Part shown: piece by piece, positions 25,293 through 35,811 of the stretch
Layout: every line of letters starts with the position of its first letter
Position numbering within the stretch: the stretch's first letter is position 1
Source of the DNA: Diogma glabrata
Taxonomy: Eukaryota > Arthropoda > Insecta > Diptera > Cylindrotomidae
Reading direction: 5' to 3'
NCBI GenBank assembly: GCA_963693315.1
Contig: OY856188.1
Coordinates: forward strand, 252,813,905-252,877,904
DNA: 64,000 nucleotides
The notes under the pieces: model-generated
Seen by the model: the letters and a program-made list of their open reading frames with translations, nothing else
Database searches by the model: none
Told to the model about the DNA's origin: nothing
Made by a program: the position numbers and the translations under genes

Positions 25293-26687
25293 CACTGAAA
25301 AAAATTTCTGGGTAATTGTAACCAAAAAACATACTTAACTTAACCTAGAATATCGGTTGTTTTTCAACCAGCTAAGCGCAAGTTTAATATTATTAATTTT
25401 GCATGGGTTACTTTAACACTTGCTTTTGCTTAGTAAATTAGAACTTTGCATCTGGTCAATTTTAACTATAAATGACATCAGTAATTGCTTAGTTATTTTG
25501 ACCTTTGCTAATCATTTAACTTAACAAATTTTTTAGTCAATTTCACTTATGTATAGTTGAAAAATGTTAGTTTGTATTGAACTATTTTTAACGAATTTTA
25601 AAAATGTGGCCTGTTTTAACTAACCATTCTTAAACTATGCGTTATAGTTCATTTAAACCAAATGTTGAACTATTTCTTAGTTAAGTTAACGCATGTTTGT
25701 TATATTTTAACACACATTTGAACTTTTTGCTAAGTTAAAATAACTTTATAATTAATTATATACTAAACAAACAAATACTTGATTTTTAGCTCATTTATTA
25801 GAAATTAATATAAGAATACATTAAATAAAAATTAAACAGTAAATACATTAAAAACAAAATAAATTTAAACAGGTATAAAATCATGTAATTGCTAATGCTA
25901 TGTTTATACCGCCGATAGTTTAATAGAATAATATGTTTTGACTATTAAACTAACGATATCATGGGTGTTTATACCACAAAAAAGTATTATGTATTCACTG
26001 AAAATAAAATTCAATAAAATTGTCGTTATATAAAAAAAATTTACTGACAATTCAACTCACTAAATAAAGTTTCGATAAGGTCCAATAAAAACGCTGCATT
26101 TACTATTTTTAACAAATCAAAACGAATTATATCGATTATTTTTCTCTGATGTGATGGGAAGGAACAGCGAGTTATAGTGACTATTTTCGGCCTACTTAAT
26201 ATATTAATTTAAAACTAGAGATATTGAGATAATTTTTTTTTCTTAATGAGATAATTTTTTTTTATTTATAATTTTGTTTAAAAGATAATTATTAGTTTCT
26301 AAATAAAATTTTTTCTACAAATTATTCAATAATACAAAATTATGTAAAAATGCAATTTGTAAATAGTAAAAATGTCCGTTTTCATTCATAAATGATTGCA
26401 TGTTTATGTTTATTTGTCAAAAATAAATTACAAATTTATAACATTTATGCGCCTACTAAGATAAAATAATATTTAATTTTGTTAGACGAAAAAATTACAA
26501 CAAAATATTATGTTGTATGAAATAATTTTACTACATATTTCTTATTTTCTTATTTTGTTTTTCCTCAAATTACTCAATTAGGTAATTTGAGGAAAAACAA
26601 AATAATAAAATAAAAAATTTTAAACCCGGCAAAACAAGCTTATAATATGAGTTACTATTTCTGTTCGTTTAGTTGTCTGCTAAATAC

Positions 26688-26856
26688 AACTCGTCACCAA
26701 ATTATTAGTCGATTATTTTTCAACATTACCACTCATTATTTACAAAGGTTAAAGTTGAGGTTAAAAATTTCACTCGTGCGCTACGCGCACTCGGGACCTC
26801 AAATAACATTCGTAATAATGATTATGAAAAATAATCGACTATTATTTGACGACTCG
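26688..26856. repeat. Imperfect inverted repeat with G+C-rich centre
   Basis: The left arm has ATTAGTCGATTATTTTTCA; the right arm has the inverse TGAAAAATAATCGACTATTA. The centre contains the palindrome GTGCGCTACGCGCAC. Short stretches next to it (26869-26960) resemble 39895-39990. Confidence 0.6.
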
Positions 26857-27256
26857 TGATATTATATATGATTATTGAACTCCTTTCGTTGGCTCAAAAA
26901 ACAACATCGTTGGTTCGATAAATAATTTGTTAATATTACGAATGATTTCGATTAACGAATGATAAATTGTATATGGATCCAATGAAAAGTAGCTCATTAA
27001 TTACTGTTTATTAATACAACGAACAATTTCATTGGAGCTTATTAAATTTTTTTTCAGTGTTCTATCTGTGGTATAAATGCTCTTAATAATTTTGAGAGAT
27101 AGAATGCGGTAGCCAAATTTCTAATTCGTCATGCTACCTGGGTAACGCTAACAGAATTAGGTTGGTGTAGTTGAGAGGAGCAGAGTAAATACTGCTTATA
27201 CTCAATATATTGTACCATGGCGAGTCATTGGCGCCATAAAACCAATGTAACTCAAG

Positions 27257-27418
27257 CGTCTGTTCTCCATGTTAGTGACGGCTTGGAGCAGGCGTCTTTC
27301 TTGGACCAAGCGCCTCGCTATATAAACGTGCAAAAAGCGTCTGTTCTCCATGTTATGGGCGTCTTGGAGCGGGCGTCTGTCTTGAATTAAGCGGCTCGCT
27401 ATATAAACTTGTAAAAAG
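27257..27418 (+). repeat. Two ~80-bp tandem repeats upstream of RTE LINE
   Basis: Each unit runs GCGTCTGTTCTCCATGTTA ... GGAGC(A/G)GGCGTCT ... CTCGCTATATAAAC. The units are more G+C-rich than the surroundings and both contain TATATAA. They resemble the 5' leader of insect RTE-type LINEs and may hold its promoter. Confidence 0.65.
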
Positions 27419-27636
27419 GTTGTTTCTGGTGACCCTAAGATGCAGAACGAACCCATTCACAATAATTTGGGTTGGGCGATGGGTTAACACTCCATTTCCG
27501 TAAAAAATTATTGGTCATGAATTTTGTACACTGGCTTTGGATTATCTCGGATTCATCACAAGAACGCCCTTGAAAACAGTACCCGAACTAGGATTTAAAA
27601 ATGAGAACCTGGAGCGTGCTAGGCCTTAGAAGACCA

Positions 27637-27736
27637 GCAGCCAAATTCTGTAACTGTGAAGCGGTGAAGTGATAAGTTTTTCAATGAAAAGAAACGAAGG
27701 AATTTTTAACACTTCACAGTTACAGAATTTGGCTGC
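27637..27736. repeat. Perfect 25-bp inverted repeat inside the RTE endonuclease
   Basis: The 25 bases at 27637-27661 (beginning GCAGCCAAATTCTGTAAC) recur exactly inverted at 27712-27736, separated by 50 bases. The coding blocks before and after belong to the same endonuclease, so this looks like a local inverted duplication within the LINE. Confidence 0.9.
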
Positions 27737-28355
27737 AGGAGATCTATTAAGACTTTCAAACCAGGCGGTAGCTACACACTAGATATAGCGGAATGACAAG
27801 AACTAAGATAGTCAGGTAGTGAAATCCATGAAACAGCCAAAGGATATACTCTCTACTATTGCGGTCATCAACAGGAGGAGAGTTTGGAGTTGACTTTCTT
27901 ATACATCTTCGCATCAACATATTATCGACTTTTGCCCAATTAATATGCGAATATGCACAATGTGTAACGATCATCAATGTTCATGCACCTACTGAAGACA
28001 GAGCAGATGATATTAAATACCTGCTCTTTCTAGAACTCGAAGAAGTCATTAGTAACATATCGCGGCACGATATAAATATCGTGGTAGGTGACTTGAATGC
28101 TCAAATTGGTAGAAGTACAGAACTTAAAACACATATCGGTCCTAACAGCTTGCATCATACCAGTAACAATAACGGCTTTCGTGCAGCTAACACATTCTTT
28201 CCTCATAAGAGAATCCACAAAGCAACGTGAAAATCAAACGATGGAATAACTGACAATCAAATTGATCATGTCATCATTTCTAAGAGACACACTACAAGTG
28301 TAACTGACGTTCGATCAACATAGAGGTGCTGATATGGACACCAATCAAATGCGTG

Positions 28356-28802
28356 CACTGAAAAAAAATTGAAGTTCATGACAACCTCATCTCGAAGTTA
28401 GCAGTTGATTATTCATGCAAAGAAAAGTTATTTGCAAAAAATTTCACTGTGATTGAGACAACTACCCAATAACATTTTCCTAACAACAGAATGAGGTTTG
28501 TATAAAATATAAAGTGTTATATCCAATATAACAGTAGTTGAATAAAGATAATAACTATTTCCCTGAAAAAAATTTTCTTTGGCCTTATATCATGAATTTT
28601 TCATTTTAAAGTTTAAGTATTTGAGATTAATTGAACTATATATTATTTTCACATAAATATTTCGTGTGATTGTCTCAACTTCATCGATTTATAATTGAAG
28701 AGTTGTTGAAGCAATTTCGTAGTTTGATTCGCCATATGTAACCGCATGGTGAGGTTGAGACAATTGCATTTCGATTGGAAATAGGACATGTTTTTTTCAG
28801 TG
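28356..28802. mobile_element. 447-bp MITE inside the RTE LINE
   Basis: Begins CACTGAAAAAAAATTG and ends TTTTTTTCAGTG, flanked by TG on both sides (28354-28355 and 28803-28804). Subterminal CAACCTCAT and its inverse GTGAGGTTG also match. It separates DMDTNQM from KYKRKLSS in the LINE frame. The termini are like those of the 6.67-kb host element, so the two may use the same transposase. Confidence 0.75.
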
Positions 28803-29109
28803 TGTCACCCGTAAGTACAAGCGTAAGTTGTCATCTACGTTTAATAGACAAGCAAAAACGACGGTACGCTGGAATGTCGAAGCATTTAAACATCCGGAAA
28901 CGCTGGATAGAGATGTGAGGTGCCATTAATGTGAGATGCCGTCTGAGATACAATTAAACATACAAGAAGAATGGCAAACACTTCAATCAAACATTATATC
29001 CGCACAAACTACAATCGGAAAACGACCACCAAAATCACCTAATGAATGGTTTGATGACGAGTGCCCCGATAGCGTTAAGCACAAACAAAAAGAATTGACA
29101 GATTTATAA

Positions 29110-31480
29110 AATTGATCATAAACCCAAAATTAATGTGAAATTAAACGTCAAACTCATAGTGTCTTGCGTTACCGAAAAGTTTAAGGTAATGTTAAGGATA
29201 AGTTTAACGACAAGAAATCGGGCATTATAATATAGATCAAAATCAAAATATCAAATAACTATCTGTTATAGTAAAACAGTATTATTATATCAGTTAACGT
29301 CGTAATAGTTTAATAGCTATTTGCTATTATTGTGTAAACTTAGTATAAGGTAATCAAAAAATATGAACTGTTTAATGAATAATTAAATGAGGCACTCTAC
29401 CGCAAATACAAATTTCAAGAGTTGCCATCAATTTGTAGTTAAATTTTTTTAAATTTCTTCTCAAATAATGGGTTTTTGCACCTTAAAATTTTAGGACATA
29501 AACGTGTTAAGCCCGAAACCTGGATTTAAAAGAAGAAGGCAGTCTTAAGAACTGCCGACAGAAGTGAAAACTTAAAACTGTGAAATAGCTGTGTATTAAT
29601 CGGCTAAATAGAACTAAATCTTTACTTATTTTACCACACTTACACATTGTTAATAACTGAGAAAACATCATAATATTTAATCTAAAGAAAGAACCAAAAT
29701 ATAAACCAAAAGAACGAGAATAAAATTATTTATAATATATTATCAGTAATATCAACAATACTTAGGTTATTCGTACTATCAATTGCATTTTCTATATTAA
29801 AAAGTATAAAGAAAAACACACATATCAAATATGACAAAAACAATTTTTTTTATTTTATTTAAAAATACAACAAAATCTTTGCTTAGTATACCACACGTAC
29901 ACACTGTTATAAACCGAAAAAATTAAATTCAATAAAATAGAAAAAGAAACAAATTATAAATCAAGAAAATGAGAATAAGAAATAAGAATATAACAAATGA
30001 ATACAATTTATTTAACTCTCAATATTTATTTAGTGTGACGATAACTCGAATATATAAATTTTTCCCCATACAAAACGCACAACGCGCCTAAAGAGGTTTT
30101 TACAAAAAAAAATCAAAGATTACTGCGATTCTAGGTACGACTGAAATGGTTGAAACTAGTTTTATAGCATTTTCCAAAATAATTGTTTTCATTAACGGAT
30201 TTGCAAAATGTTTGCAAATCTCCAAATAATTTTGTAATAAATATATTATATAATATTGTACTTAATTAAATTCAGTATATTTTGTCTGTTTAATATTGTT
30301 TTTAGAAATTCACTGTTTAGTTAAACGGAAAATTTGAAAAAATACTTAAAATAACAGAACTTTGAACTTAAAACAACAGAACCTTCGAAACTTTTTTGTT
30401 TTTGAGTAAAAGATGTAAGTGTATACAACCAAATAAATTTTATACATATTGGAAAAAATATTATTATTATTTTGTTCGGCAACTTTTCGTTAGTTAAATT
30501 AGCTCAAATTCTGAAAATTTGTACTAAAAAAGTTAGGAAATCATAAAATAACGTGGGTACAAAACAACCTCCTAACTTTAAATCTGAAAAATAAAAATAG
30601 CAAATAGTACATGTATTAAATTTTGAATATTTAAAATTTTTTATTTATTTAACAATAATTATAATAATTATTTTTTATTTTACATAATTAATAAGGTTAT
30701 TACTTGTATGTTTTCTAAGATGAGTTTAATTAAAGATTATACAATTTTGAAGGAATACAATTTACCTTTATAGACATCTTTTAAGACAAAATTGTTGATT
30801 CACTTTCATTAAATTTTTTTGTTCGACATTTTTAACTTTTTAAACTATTTAATTGGTAAAAACTATAATTTCACACATCTTACTCATTTTACTTGAAAAA
30901 AAACACGAATATTTCACAAACCGCACTTTTACGGCATTTACATAAAGTCCACTAAATTACAAACCATTCGCCTTCAAATTTTTATTATAATTTTAGTTTT
31001 CATTTATTTAATTTAACAACAGAAATCAACGAACAGCTTGTAAGCATTGTTAAAATAAACATGTTTGTTGAAGACAAACATTTTTGTTAATATAATCAAA
31101 TTCAAACCACAAATTCAAACCATTGACAAAATTAAACAGACAACTGTTTGTTGAATTTTACATACAATTTTCAATGCATATCTTTATAATCAATGCATAT
31201 CTTCCTCCCCGGTAGTTCCTATATGCCTTAGTTCTTTTGTTTTTATTGTATATTTTCCCTAAAGTAAAGTAGTATAAGATATCACATAGATTACTATATC
31301 ACATTTGTAGTATTATTAACTGTTTAAATTGTTAAATATATTTAATACTTTTAACTTAGCACCACACAACACCTTAACAATCAATTATTTATTATATAAA
31401 AAGCTTCAACAAACTCTCACTTAAACCATTTTATAAAGCAACAGAACACACGTTTATTATCAACTTATGTAAAATACACC
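29110..31480. other. A+T-rich filler; one ~260-bp duplicated segment
   Basis: No gene recognised. A stretch at about 29608-29740 (AAATCTTTACTTATTTTACC, then ACACATTGTTA) is repeated in diverged form at about 29868-30000 (AAATCTTTGCTTAGTATACC, then ACACTGTTA), a spacing of roughly 260 bp. Confidence 0.5.
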
Positions 31481-32148
31481 ACTGATTACTTTTAAATTTA
31501 AAGTTAAAATATCACTGAGTAGACAGAACTTTGACATAAGTTTTGCTTTTCAGTTGCAAAATCATTACTAAACTAAACCAACTATAAAAAATAAATAATA
31601 CGGTGAAATGAACCTAAAAATTTAGTAGAACTAACTTTGGTGCATAAGTAGATTTTACTTTGCATCATTTAAATTAGCCAGTTAATTGCCAAGTCATTTA
31701 CATTTAATAATACTACAAAGAATCATTTGCCTCACATGTTCTAACAGTTTTCAGACTTGAGTTTTGAAATCACACTTCAGTTTTGCATTCAATGTTATCT
31801 TAAAAAATCACAACATTAATTAACTTAGCTAGTTTTGTAATATAAAACACGCATAGTTTAAATTAAACATAGCCTATTTTGAACAAATTAACCAAAAACA
31901 GGGTAATTATAACTTAAACGCTTTAAACTAGCATAAGTTTAACTTAATTTTTTTCAGTGTAGATATGGTAGTTGAATAAATAACTATCATGCCTTTTACC
32001 CATATATTTCTATACTATTGGTATTTACGATTACCAACAGTTGGAATTACGGGTTTTAGAATTTTTATAGAATTTACTTTTTCTTTTATCATATTTGAAA
32101 TACTTGTAGGCACGATTCCGGAGAATGAGTGAATAATTGGAGAATTGA

Positions 32149-32781
32149 ATGAGTAGATCAAACGAAAGGTTAAGTATTGGTCAGATAAATTCTCAAAGCA
32201 TTTACGCTAAGCGTGATATGCTGCAGAACTATCTGGCAAATACTAGTATGGATGTAGTGCTTGCTAGTGAAACATGGGAGGGTGTAAAAAAGACGTTTCG
32301 CATGACTGGTTATAGATTTCTGTCTAAACCGAGAGGTGATGGATATGGTGGAGTTGCCATACTGGCTAAAACCAGTATTCGACTGCGCAGTGTTCTTTTG
32401 CCTAATTTTGTGTTTGTGGAAGCTATTGCTGCACAAACAGAAAATTTGGACAGAAATCTATTACTTGTGAGTGAGTATGTACCCCCAGCTGTGAATGCTG
32501 AAGAGAGAGAATGTGCCTTGAGAGATCGTGATTGTTTGTTTGAATGGGCAAGAGGAAAAAGTGATCTTATAATTGGTGAAGATATGAATGCACATGCGCG
32601 AATGTGGAGATGTATGAGGTACTGTGTGAGAGGGGCCCGGTTGAGTGACCTGATTCAGAATGGCGAAATGGTTATTGAAAAGGGGATTGAATTTATAAGA
32701 ATGATGGGTAACGTGGAAAATACTTTGAATGAGATTCTCCAGAATGATCATGGATGTGAAAGTGATGATATGAGTGGCTAA
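32149..32781 (+). pseudogene. I-clade LINE ORF2, endonuclease part
   Basis: ATG at 32149, 210 codons. Endonuclease blocks: IGQINSQSIYAKRDML (N-terminal strand with catalytic Asn), VVLASETWEGV (catalytic Glu), GYGGVAILAKTS, and LIIGEDMNAHARMW, where GEDMNAH replaces the usual GDFNAH. The order and the INxQSxxxK start fit I / Jockey group endonucleases. After EDMNAH the domain is incomplete and passes within a few codons into the reverse-transcriptase region at 32774, so the end of the endonuclease and the linker have been deleted. ORF1 ends 170 bp upstream. Confidence 0.8.
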
Positions 32782-33687
32782 GTCTACTACCCCAGGAACA
32801 AACAGAGTGAGTTATAGAATGATTCAGAAATTGGGCACGGAAGCAAAACAAAATTTGTTTTCTGGGCTCAATAATGCATGGATGGAAAACGAAATACCAG
32901 ATAAATGGAAAGAAAGCAGAATGGTTCCAATACTTAAGAAGAACAAAGATCCTGAATTGGCATCAAGTTATAGGGGTATATATATGTTGAATGTTTTGAT
33001 GAAATTGGTGAATGGTATGCTGAAAGGAAGGATTGATAGATTTGTGAAAGAGAATAGCTTGTTGCCAGAAACTACGTATGGTTTCAGAAAGAACTTGCAG
33101 AGGCAGAGGCAAAGAATTTGCAGAGGCAAAAGAGTGTGTGGAAAAGTTTGTATGGGAAGTGAGAAAGGATAACAGAAAGATTGTAGCGGTTTTTTTGGAT
33201 GTTCCGATCACTATGCGATTCCGAGGAAGTTAAGCCAAGTTCTTACAGACTTAGGGTTTCCGAAGAAATGGATTGAATTGATATATGCGTTTTTTAGTGA
33301 AAGGAGAATAGTTATCAATGGGAAAACTTTTAGATTGAGTGAGGAGGTGAATTTTGGACTGCCGCAAGATAGTAAAATATCACCAACTCTCTTCAATCTT
33401 TATACGCGAGAGATACACCAGATCAGCGATAGCGAACTAATTATCCTGCAGTTTGCAGATGATATCGTTATCGTTGCAAAAGGTAGATTTCCTGACGAAG
33501 CAATTCAGCGAGCACAGCATGGTGTAAATCAGGTTGTGCTGAAGCTTAAGAGCTTAAACCTTAGAGTGGATGTGAGCAAATGTAATTGTATGAAATTTCG
33601 AATGGGACCACAAAGAGTGTTAGATATTAGAATTGAGAATGATAGAATTGAACAAGTGAATGTAGTTAAGTATTTGCGTATTTGGAT
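32774..33687 (+). pseudogene. I-clade LINE ORF2, reverse transcriptase part
   Basis: RT blocks in order: TTPGTNRVSYRMIQKL, then WKESRMVPILKKNKDP, then SYRGIYMLNVLMKLV, then TYGFRKN; after a frameshift near 33175 comes IVAVFLDV (motif A Asp), another frameshift, GFPKKWIELIYAFFSER, FGLPQDSKISPTLFNLY (the GxPQGxxLSPxLFxLY block), LQFADDIVIVAKG (the catalytic FADD), and MKFRMGP. At least two frameshifts and one stop. The frame is then cut at 33687 inside VKYLRIWI by the hAT element, and the LINE resumes at 35812. Confidence 0.85.
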
Positions 33688-33951
33688 TAGGGTTTCTTAT
33701 TTCCCGTAGAAATTCAAATCCCGGTAAGCCGGGACAAAAAATGTTAAATCCCCGGGATCCCGGGAAATCCCGGGAAACGCTAAAAGCTAGATTTTTCTAA
33801 TTAAGTGGTAGAAAAATGTGTAAAATTAAAACAGCACAAAAAATGTGCTATTGATTTTTAAATTTCCATTATTTTTAATTAGAAAAACTTCAAAAATTAA
33901 ATATAAAATAATACATAAAAACAAAATAAAAATAAATTTTTATATAATTTT

Positions 33952-34080
33952 TCAAAAAACTAGGTTGTCAATGGCGCCATCACTCAATTTTGTCCGAATT
34001 TTCGTGACGAAACGTCCTGCCGCAGAAAAAGCTCTTTCCGATTCAATTGATGTCGGTGTGATAGTCATTAGTGAATTGTA
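33952..34080 (-). pseudogene. hAT transposase C-terminal (dimerisation) domain
   Basis: Minus-strand frame of 42 codons ending in TGA at 33952. It reads YNSLMTITPTSIESERAFSA then AGRFVTKIRTKLSDG then AIDNLVF. The PTS.ESERAFSAAG..VTK.R..L block is the hallmark of the hAT C-terminal dimerisation domain. The rest of the transposase (BED finger, DDE catalytic core) is missing; the LINE fragment begins about 100 bp further on. The open reading frame on the plus strand over the same bases is a shadow. Confidence 0.85.
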
Positions 34081-34189
34081 TAATCTAAATTATTTGTACT
34101 CTGCTTAGTTGCTTCAAAAATTACCAATTCTTTTGTGATGTTTTTAACGTCATATGATACATGTTCTGTGATACATGTTCTGTAATACA

Positions 34190-35545
34190 TGTTCTGGGAT
34201 GCATTAGCACAAACAAACCAAAATCACAATAACAACGGTACCTCTCAGCACCATAAGACAAAAAATATTGGACCCTCAGTCCGTATTTTGCAATTGAACA
34301 TTGGATGCATTAGCAAGCCAAAAACTGAACGTTTACAAAGAGTATTAAAGTTATTATTTCGATATCAACGTTGTAATTCTGGCAGGAAACGCATGCAACA
34401 GATGAAGATCAACTTACCTCTAGAGGAAAAATTGTTGGTTATAAACTAATTAGTGCTATTTACCATCAAACGTATGGATCTGGCACGTATATTAAGTCAG
34501 AAATCATGAACTGCACCCATTTACTTACACCAGACGGACAACGATATACATCTTATTGTTGTTGATATATCGATCACGAAGATTGTTAACGTAAACATGC
34601 CGCTAAATACAGCGTGGCCAGCTGATACTCTACCATTATTTCACCACCCTGCAATATAGGTGGGTGAGTTTAATAGCCATCACAATCAGTGGTCCTACTT
34701 AAATAACAATCCCAATGGCATACAACTAACTGACGGGACCAATAGACAACATGCTCCTGGTATATGATACGAAAGACATGAAAACCCTTAGATCTGCTAG
34801 ATGGCCAAGTTATTACAATCCTGACCTCTGTTTTTCCACAAAAAAAACGAACAACGTAACCGTATTGCAATATCTAGGGCTGTCCTACTAGGTTTGCCAC
34901 GCTCTCAACATCGTTCAGTAATTTTTGAGGTAGGTATCCAAATCCCACACGTTAACTCTACTCCTCAAGCTAGATGCAATTTTAACAAAACTGGCTGAGC
35001 TATATCGGAGTTGGATGCAGTGATCCACTAGATCCAATCCATTCCTAAAAATTACGATAGGTTCGTAGGAACCATCATTTTAACTGCAAAAAAATGCATC
35101 CCAAGAGACTTCCGGTGAAGAATACATTCCTGGTTGGAGCAGTGAGCGCGATATATTTATTATTTGAGGAGCACCTTAGTAGTGTTGAGGCAGACGTGGT
35201 TGATGACTTAATATACTCACTGGACATCGCGAGGAAACAAAAGTGGATTAACGCTGTTGAAAACATTGATTTTTCCCATTCTAGTTGGGCAGCTTTGAAT
35301 CTCCTTCGGAAACTGGATGGCTCAAACTCAGTTACTCGTGCTAACAATGAAATAAATCCAGACGATGCAAATCACATTGTAAACATGTCTCGTTCCTCTA
35401 TTAATCGCCTTCACAAGAGAACCATTAAACATAAATTAAGAGAAATGAAGCGCAAGTTTTGTTTTAGGTAGATTTCTCAGAAAAATCTACCTATTTTAAG
35501 TTTTATTTGTTGTGTTCATATGTGTCAAAAAACACCATACAAAAA
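34190..35545 (+). pseudogene. Captured Jockey-like LINE fragment inside hAT
   Basis: Plus strand. Starts near VRILQLNIGCISKPKTERL (first strand of a LINE endonuclease), with later VGEFNSHHNQWSY (GDFNxHxxxW block) in another frame, and a linker reading VDDLIYSLDIARKQKWI, VENIDFSHSSWAALNLLRKL, MSRSSINRLHKRTIKHKLRE. These are endonuclease and post-endonuclease blocks of Jockey-type polymerases. The RT is missing: the linker passes directly into the 3' hairpin (35466-35492) and a tail ending ...ATGTGTCAAAAAACACCATAC, which matches the 3' tail of the LINE at 9710-9796. So the fragment is an internally deleted LINE. Multiple stops and frameshifts in the first half. Confidence 0.7.
35466..35492 (+). 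repeat. LINE 3' hairpin (AGGTAGATTT type), copy 3
   Basis: AGGTAGATTT, 7-base loop, AAATCTACCT, preceded by GTTTTGTTTT and followed by ATTTTAAGTTTTA, as at 9770. Confidence 0.75.
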
Positions 35546-35811
35546 ATCATGACACCATATGTGGCAAAAAACATTTTCCTAATTTTGAACGAAATTAATT
35601 ACTACAGAGGGAAAAGAATTAAAAACTACTCGATTTTCAAGTGAGAAAATTTTTAATATCTTTGAAAAAAGTAAAAAAATATGTTTATAAAAATTAGCAG
35701 GATACCCGGCATCCCGGAATGAAATCCCGGGAAAACGGGATAAAAATTTACTCCCGGGATCCCGGAGAAAATGGGATCCCGGGATCCCGTTTGAGAAACC
35801 CTAATTTGGAT

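Larger units (their letters stand above)
27420..29110 (+). pseudogene. RTE-type LINE: endonuclease and linker
   Basis: Plus-strand endonuclease of the RTE / CFDP2-like type. RTWSVLGLRRPAAKF (about 27601) corresponds to the N-terminal TWNVRTL block. WLQEI (about 27730) is the catalytic Glu motif. YTLYYCGHQQEESLEL, then IINVHAPTEDRADDIKY, then INIVVGDLNAQIGR hold the catalytic Asp/Asn; ITDNQIDHVIISKRH (about 28240-28290) and RGADMDTNQM are the C-terminal blocks. A MITE (28356-28802) interrupts here. KYKRKLSSTFNRQ, then EEWQTLQSNIISAQTTIGKR and NEWFDDECPD follow, the linker before RT. No RT domain is seen after 29110. Several stops and frameshifts (for example TGA at 28228). Confidence 0.78.
25293..31959. 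mobile_element. 6.67-kb element with CACTGAAAAAAATT ends and TA duplication
   Basis: It begins CACTGAAAAAAATT and ends with the inverse, AATTTTTTTCAGTG. TA precedes the left end (25291-25292) and follows the right end (31960-31961). Removing the element and one TA restores the LINE ORF1 frame to a natural stop, which is strong support for the boundaries. The terminal 450 bases on each side are rich in repeated AACTTTG / GTTAAA words. No transposase was found. The interior contains an RTE LINE fragment (27170-29110) with its own MITE, a hairpin (26688-26856), an orphan inverted CACTG end at 27046-27058, and long A+T-rich filler. Confidence 0.7.
33688..35803. mobile_element. hAT transposon carrying a LINE fragment, copy 1
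   Basis: Ends TAGGGTTTCT and AGAAACCCTA; target duplication ATTTGGAT at 33680-33687 and 35804-35811 (8 of 8), diagnostic of hAT. Subterminal regions are full of GGGATCCCGGG palindromes. On the minus strand near the left end the last 42 residues of a hAT transposase survive. The middle, about 34190-35545, is a LINE fragment with its 3' hairpin, not hAT sequence. Total 2116 bp. It sits in ORF2 of the I-clade LINE. A related, shorter, inverted copy is at 46519-47250. Confidence 0.88.

Noticed and set aside
27046..27058. Right end of an element starting at 25293
   Set aside because: The flanking bases do not match. The end at 31959 has the matching TA and restores the ORF1 frame.
27202..27456. 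84-codon minus-strand ORF with internal repeats
   Set aside because: It is the antisense of the two tandem RTE leader units; the repeats in the protein mirror the DNA repeats.
32170..33211. Several minus-strand ORFs of 82-96 codons
   Set aside because: Shadows of the I-clade LINE ORF2 on the plus strand.
33845..34108. Plus-strand ORF with MAPSLNFVRIF
   Set aside because: It is antisense to the hAT transposase C-terminal frame, which carries the recognisable motif on the minus strand.
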